A stretch of DNA of 64,000 nucleotides. Source: Bryum argenteum (taxonomy: Eukaryota > Streptophyta > Bryopsida > Bryales > Bryaceae). The position numbers and the translations under genes were made by a program. The stretch is from contig CM073330.1 of the NCBI GenBank assembly GCA_037043015.1, forward strand, positions 10,310,512 to 10,374,511, in the 5' to 3' direction. Shown piece by piece: positions 27,045-36,000 of the stretch (its first letter is position 1; each line of letters opens with the position of its first letter). A model generated the notes under the pieces. That model was not told where the DNA came from. It worked only from the letters and a program-made list of their open reading frames with translations, and searched no databases.

Positions 27045-30000
27045 ATATTTTTAACAATAATTGTATTTTGTATAGGCCTTGGATACATTGACCAAGAATG
27101 ATATTTCCGAGTTAAAAGGAATGAAAAGTCCTCCTGCTGGAGTTAAACTTGTTATGGAAGCAGTTTGTATAATGAAAGGAATCAAACCAACTCGGATGAA
27201 AGACCCCGGAGGTTCCGGAAAGGTTGTACAATCTCTTTTAAAATATTCCTTTACATAATATTAATAGTCCTTTACCGCTAACAGACGCGTACAAAATGTT
27301 CATGCGTTGAACATTTCTCGACCGTATCAGGGCCTTCCCAACGGTAAAGGGTTAAATGTTCAAGAATATGAACCAAGATACAGTGCTATTTATAGGAAAA
27401 ATTACACAATATGATACTCTTGAATATTCTTTTAATTTTGTGCATAATAACATCTTAATCTTGATTTTTAAAGAGCCTATAGGATTCATTTGATAGTTCA
27501 AATTGAAACTTCATTTGTGTTGTAAAAGATGTATTTGAATTAAGAGAAATTTCTTACAAAGATTCATGTACTTTAATGAACAGATGGTTGAAGATTATTG
27601 GGAGAGCAGTAAAAAAATGCTTACAGATAATGATTTTCTAAAGAGTTTGAGAGAATATGACAAAGACAATATATCCCCCGAAATTATTTTACAAATTCGA
27701 CCGTAAGTGTTTGTGCTTGGATTCAAAGATGTGTATATATGTGTACTAAAACATCCCTAAAGTCTTCAACCCGTAAAGGTTTGAGTATGCCGCTCCTACT
27801 AATATATAGTGTTTGTTGCGTATTTGCATGTCTTCTTGCAATCACTTAACTCAAAGATTTGCTCCGCATTTTTTTTTGAGGCATGCACATCATAAATACA
27901 CTTCTGAGCATCGTTGAGATTGAGTCGTGGTGTCACTTGTAAAATGTGGAGAGTACGCAACTAATGTGAACTGACTAATGGAACTTATGAAAACATCAAA
28001 AATCCTTTTTACTCCCACTGTCCCATAATGTCTAATCCATAAGTTCTCTCAACCTTACAACCCAAACACAAGATTCCCAAAATGAGTCATCTCCAACACT
28101 CTCGTATACCTCAACTATTGTTTCTTGTTTTGAAGTTTTTCAAAGTAAAAAATTAATTTTACTAACATGACGATGTTGTTTGGCAATTGTAAATTAGATA
28201 TTTGGCAAACCCACAATTTGCACCTGCTTTGGTTGCAAAGATTTCAAAAGCTGCATTTGGATTGTGCTCCTGGATTGGAGCCATGGAAGCTTATGATAAA
28301 GCAGCTAAAATTGTTGCTCCCAAAGTTGCAGCTCTCAAGGCAGCTGAGGCGGAATATAATGAAGTCATGGCCCAATTAGCAATTAAACAAGCTGATCTCA
28401 AAGTGGTATGTTATAGTTCACCAAATATTTAAATCTCTAGAAAGAATAAGCTTAAAAAATTGGATTAGAAAAATTTTAATTTAGAGTTTGTTGGGTTTCA
28501 TCTTAAGATCGTACTTTTGTCGCTAGTGGAAATATGGTATGCATACACCCACATTACACCTGGGTTTGGGTGTAATGTCCTGCTGGAGGTGTACACGGAC
28601 CATGTTTTCACTAGAGTGTAAAAAGGAATCATGAAACGCTAAGATCATACTTTTGTCACTCGTGGAAATATGGTCTGCGTACACCCACATTACACCTATG
28701 TTCAGGTGTAATGTCCTGCTAGGGGTGTACGCGGACCAGGTTTCCACTAGTGTGTAAAAAGGATTCATGAAAAGGTAGTATTGATTTCACGTAATTGGCT
28801 TGCAATGGTAAAACGTGGCCCATGTTTTGGAAAACCCAAAACAAAAGCTACTCTTAGTGAAATGTATGCCATACTATTCATTCTATACTAGGTGAACTTG
28901 CAATCTTTACAACACAAACTAGAGTCAACTTGGGACCAAATCCAACAAATTTTGTAAGAAAAAACTTAGAATGAAGAAGTTATGGCTCTTCAGAGTTTCA
29001 GCTGGTAATGTTGGTTTTGACGAATAGGGGTGAATGTAAAGAGTTTCATAATATGATCTACCATGTTGGTGTATTGTAACCTCTTTATGTATTATAATAG
29101 GTGGAAGACAAACTTGCGGTTTTAGACGCTCAATTGAGGGAAGCCATGGCGAAGAAGAAGAAAGTGCAAGATGAAGCTGATTTCACTCAAACCAAAATTG
29201 AGCGGGCCAACCAATTGATGACGGGTTTGGGGGGTGAAAAAACGAGATGGACGGCTTCCGCGGAAATGTTTGGTATTATGTATATCAAATTAACCGGCGA
29301 CATCTTACTTTGTGCCGGAATGGTGGCTTATCTTGGAACTTTTACACCCACTTTCCGAGATAAAATAGTAGATGTAAGTTGAGTTACCTCAAAACAAGTC
29401 ATAGTTTCTATACAAAATATCTAAAATACAAATCAATAAATATCTCTATATCATTTATTCATTTATTTTCAAAGTTTGTGTTATTGAAAAGATTACTAAT
29501 AAGTGTTGTTTTTGGTATCTTAGGAATGGCTAACTACATGTAAAGCCAAAAAAATTCCATGCTCAACAAATTTTTCTCTTAGTTTGATTCTTTCGGATCC
29601 GGTAACAATTCGGGCATGGACTATTGCCGGCTTACCAAAAGATCAAAGCTCAATTGATAATGGAGCTATTGTTTCTAAGTGTCGCCGGTGGCCACTTATG
29701 ATAGACCCTCAAGTAAACACCTTATATATATTCAATTGATGGTAGAGTTATCCGTAAAGTCAAGAAAAAATAATTTGTAAGAAAAAATTGTTTTTGTGAG
29801 GGTAAAGAAAGTCAAAAGAAGTTCACTTAAAGAAACATTTTTCATTACGGATAAGTTGTAGTGGACATTTTTTTTTAATAGTAATTGCGCTTCAGCTTGA
29901 CAACTCAGTGAGTCAAGACTCCATAACCCTTAAGCGCCCAAGCAAGCCCCAAGGGCTCGTTCTTCAATGTGTTTTTGACACCGTTGGGCGTTTAAGGGTT

Positions 30001-33000
30001 AACATGAGGTCAATCGTGGCTCAAGCTTACTCATAGCAAGCTAAAGCTGTCATAAAGGTAACCATGGGGTTCACATTCGTCGTCATGTATGCTCCCCCTT
30101 GTGGCATTGTCATAACCTTGTTTTGTCTAATTGATCTCACAACTCCAAATGGGTGTGAATTTCTTATGAAAAGTATGTAAATTAAAAGACGAGCAATTTT
30201 TTACGCTTACAAGAATTCCTTAATAGACAATTGAGGAATAACAAATCCTTTTTGGATGATTTTTAGGGTCAAGCAAATAAATGGATAAAAAATATGGAGG
30301 GTGCAAAGCTTGTTATAACAAAATTAACGGATGGTGATTTTCTACGCAAACTTGAAAATTCTATTCAGGTAATAATCTTCTTGTTTCAAATCATACAATA
30401 AAATAAAATAAAAATAAAAAAATAAAAAAAACTATTTTTTTTTTTTTTTTTTTTTTAAAATTTTTGCTTTGAATGCTCGATGTATACACAAACTCTCAAG
30501 TTTGATAAATTCCCAAGAGAAACGTACTTCTTGTAGTTTGGAAAGCCCGTCCTATTAGAGAATGTTGGTGCGGAACTTGATGTGGCTTTGGAGCCTTTAC
30601 TATTGCGTCAAACATTCAAACAAAGTGGATCTATTTGCATTCGACTTGGTGATAACGTTATCGAGTATTCGGATAAATTTCATCTCTACATCACAACCAA
30701 GCTTCGGAATCCTCACTATAGTCCCGAGATTTCTGCGAAGGTATACACACAACAATCTTATATCAAAAATTAATCTTACTAATAAAAAAAATTCAACATA
30801 ACTTTCTTCTTGGACAAAAGTCACCTTATACACATATTATAACACATCTAAGTTTCTCTTCAAACACCTTGAGCCTTTAGGAATTATGTTTTGTATGGGT
30901 ATTTTTTGAAGCTAATTTCTAATGTAACACAGGTAACACTATTAAATTTTATGATTACAACGGAAGGCTTGATAGATCAACTATTGGGTATTGCTGTTGC
31001 TAAGGAAAGACCAGATCTTGAGGCTCAAAAAAATCAATTGATTATCCAAGGAGCTCAAAACAAACAAATGTTGAAAGAGATTGAGGATAAAACATTAGAA
31101 GTCTTGTCTCAAGAAGGCAACATTCTAGAAGATGAATCCGGAATTCAAGTATGAACAATTTCCTATAATAACAAGTGTATAGACAAATTGCAATTCAATG
31201 TTTATCAAATTTTATGAAGAAAATTTCATTGAGATTGAGTTGGTTATCTTAAAAATAAGTGATAAAACATGAATCATTTAGAGTTTCATCGATGATTAAA
31301 GACGGCGTAAAGTATACTCAAGAATGTCAGAGTATCGTTTCACTAGTGGAGAAGTGTGGTATTTTGACCAGATTCTCCATCAAGATTTCACCAAGCTTAA
31401 TGGATTGTGACATCCTGAGTGGAAATACCCATAGAGAGCTTGGTGGAAATACCCATAGAGAGCCTAGTGGAAATACCCACAGAGAGCCTAGTAGAAATAC
31501 CCATAGAGAGCCTAGTGGACATATCCATAGAGAGCCTAGTGGAAATACCCATAGAGAGCCTAGTGGAAATATCCATAGAGAGCCTGGCGGAAATACCCAT
31601 AGAGAGCCTAGTGGAAATACCCTTAGAGAGCCTGGTGGAAATACCACACTTTTTCAATATATTTGTATCAGAATTATTATGAATATTTTGAATACCTAAA
31701 ATTAATTCTATGTATCATTCTATAGGTCTTGTCTCAATCCAAAATTCTAGGAGAAGATATTCAAGAGAAACAAAAAGTAGCCGAAGTGACAGAAGGAATT
31801 ATTGATACAACTCGAAATTCATATGTTCCAGTGGCTGTTACTGCCACAATTTTATATTTTTGTGTTGCAGGTGCAATACCATAAATAAATTAATTAATAA
31901 TAATAATAATGTATATATTTAACCCCTAAAAGGTCCTTGATGCAAACTTGTTTAAGAAGACCTTCTTGTCCTTCAGGCCTTACAAAACTTTATCTAAGCA
32001 TTATTTGGAAGATCCAACTGTAAGGTCTTAAAGTTAAATTTTGCTTCAACTTGTACACGGAATTCGGACCGTTGATTCTTTTCCATTTGTGAGATTGTTA
32101 TGGTAAAAGTTGGCTGAATTTTGTGCTTGTGGAAACCCAAAAAGGTGATTGGTGTTCTTGGACCTTTAGGGGTTAAGGTTTACAAATAACATGGTCTCTA
32201 AATGATATTATTTTCTTTGGTTTTGCAGAAATGTGCAACATAGAGCCTATGTATCAATATTCACTTCCATGGTTTACGGATTTATTCATTTTCTCCATCG
32301 CACATAGTGAGAAATCTAGTGTACTAGAAACTAGGTTGAAGATATTATCTGAACATTTCATGTACAACTTGTATTGTAATATATGTCGATCGTTGTTTGA
32401 AAAGGACAAGATATTGTTTTCTTTTGTTATGGCTATACAATTAGAAGCGGCGGAAGAGAAACTTGATATGGAAGAGGTTAGAGTCAATTTTGTTGTCCTC
32501 TTGATAATGGTTTGATTAAGAAAGAGAGTCCGTATGTATAACATTTTATATAGTTTTATTAGAATAATTTTATAACCAAGTTCTCATATGGTGTTTGGTT
32601 TAATGATTATGTGGTTCTTGCAGTTTCGTTTTTTGATGACTGGAGGTATAGTTCTAGAAGCAGAACCTCCAAAACCTGATATTACATGGCTAACGGAGAA
32701 GATGTGGGGAGAGTTCTTTCGAATCTCAAAGGTATAGAATAAGTGTAGAAAGATGTAACTTCTCAATATACAACCAAATAACTATTGAACTAAGTACACT
32801 TTTGTTGAAAATCAATAAATATAGAAACAAAAATATTATCAGTGATATAGTATTTGCAAAGAAAGCACAACTAGAATCAAGTATTTTTAATTTTCAAGTT
32901 CTTTCTTCAAACACTTGGTGAGTATTTAGAGCCTTCTTTGGACTAGCATAAATAAAACGTCACATTGATCCCTACACTTATGCATTATGAATAGCCACAG

Positions 33001-36000
33001 ACAACAGATTAAGTTGTACTTAACCTTTTTAAGTAGCATGCAAAGAGAATTAATAGAATAAGAACTTTGTTCTTCAACCTATCAATTTTCTAGTTTTAGG
33101 TCACTCCTTAGAATACAACTATTTCAACAAACTAAAAATCCTTTCATAACCTATCCCACAAATCCTTAACAAGAAATAAGAGTTTACTTAGTTTGCATGC
33201 ACCTTGAAGCACCTATCATAATTTCTTGCACATGAGTAACTTGTTGACATTATACAACAAATATTAAGTGAATCTTGAAGTAAGTTAATTGCAAAAGAAA
33301 ATAAATCCATCTTTAATATATTGTAGTTGACATTTGATAATTCCTAATTACAAATATTGTGTGTATCATGATGATGTGATTTAGTTTAAAGTCATGCAAG
33401 ATCTTTACCAAGGAATTGAGCCAAATCAAAATGCTTGGAAAGCAATTTTTGATAGTCCATCCCCTCAGGTGAAAATGCCACTTTCAATATTAGTTGCATA
33501 TTACACATCATTGTATATTGTACATGCATGGCTATTTTGGCATTGTAGCGCCGAAAAGTTGATTAATTTTGCATTTTTGAATTCGGAAATCCTTTTACGC
33601 CGCGATCACAATTTTCTTAGTACAAATATGTTTGTTCCACTTCTATAAAATTTCCAGAGTTTTGGCACCTAAAAATAGGACTTAATTTTTGCTAAAATGA
33701 CCATGCACACGTACTGTATGTTAAAATCATTATATAGACTAAACTGGATTCCCATAAAGTTTTATATCAGAATTACTTATCAAATTTATAAAATGCAATT
33801 CTTTACATATGTGATACAAGATGTGGACTTATAATTCTTTTTACTTTATACAGTTAGAACAATGGCCTGAACCTTGGCAAGAACGCTTGACCATATTTCA
33901 AAAAGTAGTTCTATTGAGATGTATACGGCCCGATAAGGTTTGTATAAATCTATGTATAATAGAATCATGCAAATAACTCAATGGGATAGTTTAAAAACTA
34001 ACTACCAATATAATCCACAATAATAAGCATATACTTAAGCTTATACGGATATGGTTGGATTCATAGATATATAATCATTGAATATTTGTAACTTTCACAT
34101 ATGAAGTAATCAATCTTACAACGATTCTAAGAAAGATATTAAATCATACAATGATAATTTTTGTCAGATTGTATTAGCAGTTACCAATTACGTTGCCGCA
34201 ACAATAGGGCAACGATTTGTTGAGCCACTACCATTAAATTTAGAAGTTTGTTACAAAGATTCGGGAAGCACAGTGCCGTTGGTCTTTATTTTATCACCCG
34301 GTTCTGATCCCATGTCTGCGTTACTAAAGCTTGCTGCCGACAATGGTGCTAAGTTACAAACAGTCTCTTTGGGGCAAGGGCAAGGGCCGGTAGCTACGGC
34401 CATTTTGAAAGAGGCCGCAGTTGATGGGTCATGGGTTGCATTGCAAAATTGTCATCTTGCAATATCATGGATGCCAACCTTTGAAAAATATTGGGAACAA
34501 GAATTAACAAGTCGTGAGAAAGTACACGAGAATTTTAGGTTGTGGCTAACAAGTTATCCTTCGGAACATTTCCCCGTGGCTGTGCTCCAAAATGCGGTCA
34601 AAATGACCAATGAACCTCCCAATGGGCTCAAAGCTAATATGACCGGAAGTTACTTGATGTATCCCATCTCGGATCCGGAATTCTTTGAAGGTTGTACCAA
34701 AGGAAAAACTTGGAGGCGCATGCTATACGGACTTTGTTTCTTCCATGCTTTTGTACAAGTAAGATTTAAATTCGGATTTTTTTCAAATAATACCTCATGC
34801 TTTGTATATTAGCCACATCTACATAGAATATCCTAGTTGAAAAATTATTTCTTTCAAGAGACTAAGTGTATTTTGATATTATTTTTTAGCTCAAAATAAC
34901 TTAAACCAAGTTTGAACTTCTAAGAATAAAAAATAACTTTACCTTTTCCTTGTTATAGGAAAGGAGAAAATTTGGTCCTTTAGGTTGGAATATTCCTTAT
35001 GAATTCAATGAATCTGATTTGAGGATAAGCGTGCGACAATTGAGAATGTTTCTCGATGAATATCCCGACTTTGTAAACATTTTTCACTTGATTTCAAATG
35101 AAATTTTGATTTGAGTAGAAGTGATGAATGTGCGTATATTAAAGTGACACAATTAGTCAGAAAATTATACACAATACGTATAGATATCAAATTTATAATC
35201 TAATGTATAAGATCAAACCATCAACTCAATCTTCATATATGTGTTTATAAATGAAGGTGCCTTTTAAAGCTTTAAACTACCTTACTGGAGAATGCAACTA
35301 TGGAGGACGAGTAACAGATGATCATGATCGTCGAACCCTTGTCACAATACTTGCGGCGTATTATTGTGAGGAAATTAATTCCGACGACTTTTCCTTCTCC
35401 GAGAGTGGAATGTTTCGTGCTCCACCTGACGGTAAAAGCATTATCCCTCCTTGCCTAGCTAAATGCGATATATTCTCATAACATAGTCCAGTATCTGAAT
35501 TACTTTGAATCTTGCAAAGGATTGTAATCAATAACCAAATATATCCTTAAGTCTTGTTTTTTATGACTAACTATGCCATTTTTCTCTTATTTCTTGTTCA
35601 AAAATGGCATTGGCCCTTTTGTTTATACACGTTCAAACTCTTTTTACTTAACTTCGTATGCTTCACTTTCAAGAATAGTCCTCCTTTTTAACAACTAAAA
35701 TTTAGTACAATCCTACCTTTACTATGTATGTTGTTTAAATTGATAGGTACAAGTGCATACTCAAATATAATTAAATAGCTTCTTCTTTATATATTACTAT
35801 CATTATGTTTATAATATTCCATGAAGATACTCAATACTTAAATTTTTGCATTTTATTTTATATCCAGGAGATTACAATAGTTTTCTTGAGTTCATCAAAG
35901 GTTTGCCATCTCAACCCCAACCAGAAGTATATGGGTTTCATAGCAATGCGGATATTACAAAGGAAACCACAGAAGTAAATCGTTTATTGGCTTCCCTTCA

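Larger units (their letters stand above)
25782..29373 (+). other. Dynein exons 43-48: stalk and microtubule-binding domain
   Basis: Exons: 25782-25905, 26060-26218, 27076-27222, 27584-27702, 28198-28405, 29101-29373 (about residues 2712-3055). Exons 43-44 encode the first stalk helix (heptad-like, Ala/Glu/Lys rich). Exons 45-47 encode the microtubule-binding tip, seen as [31 protein letters not shown] and [12 protein letters not shown]. Exons 47-48 encode the return helix ([19 protein letters not shown]) and lead into AAA5 at [11 protein letters not shown]. The introns here carry a CACTA-like element, an A44 tract and a duplicated hairpin. Confidence 0.92.

Noticed and set aside
31419..31649. 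CRISPR-like regular array
   Set aside because: Units are directly adjacent with no unique spacers and the host is a plant; it is a minisatellite.
31259..31699. Four overlapping open frames of 86-146 codons on both strands
   Set aside because: All arise from the 24-bp repeat, whose unit length is a multiple of three. The array is inside a dynein intron.
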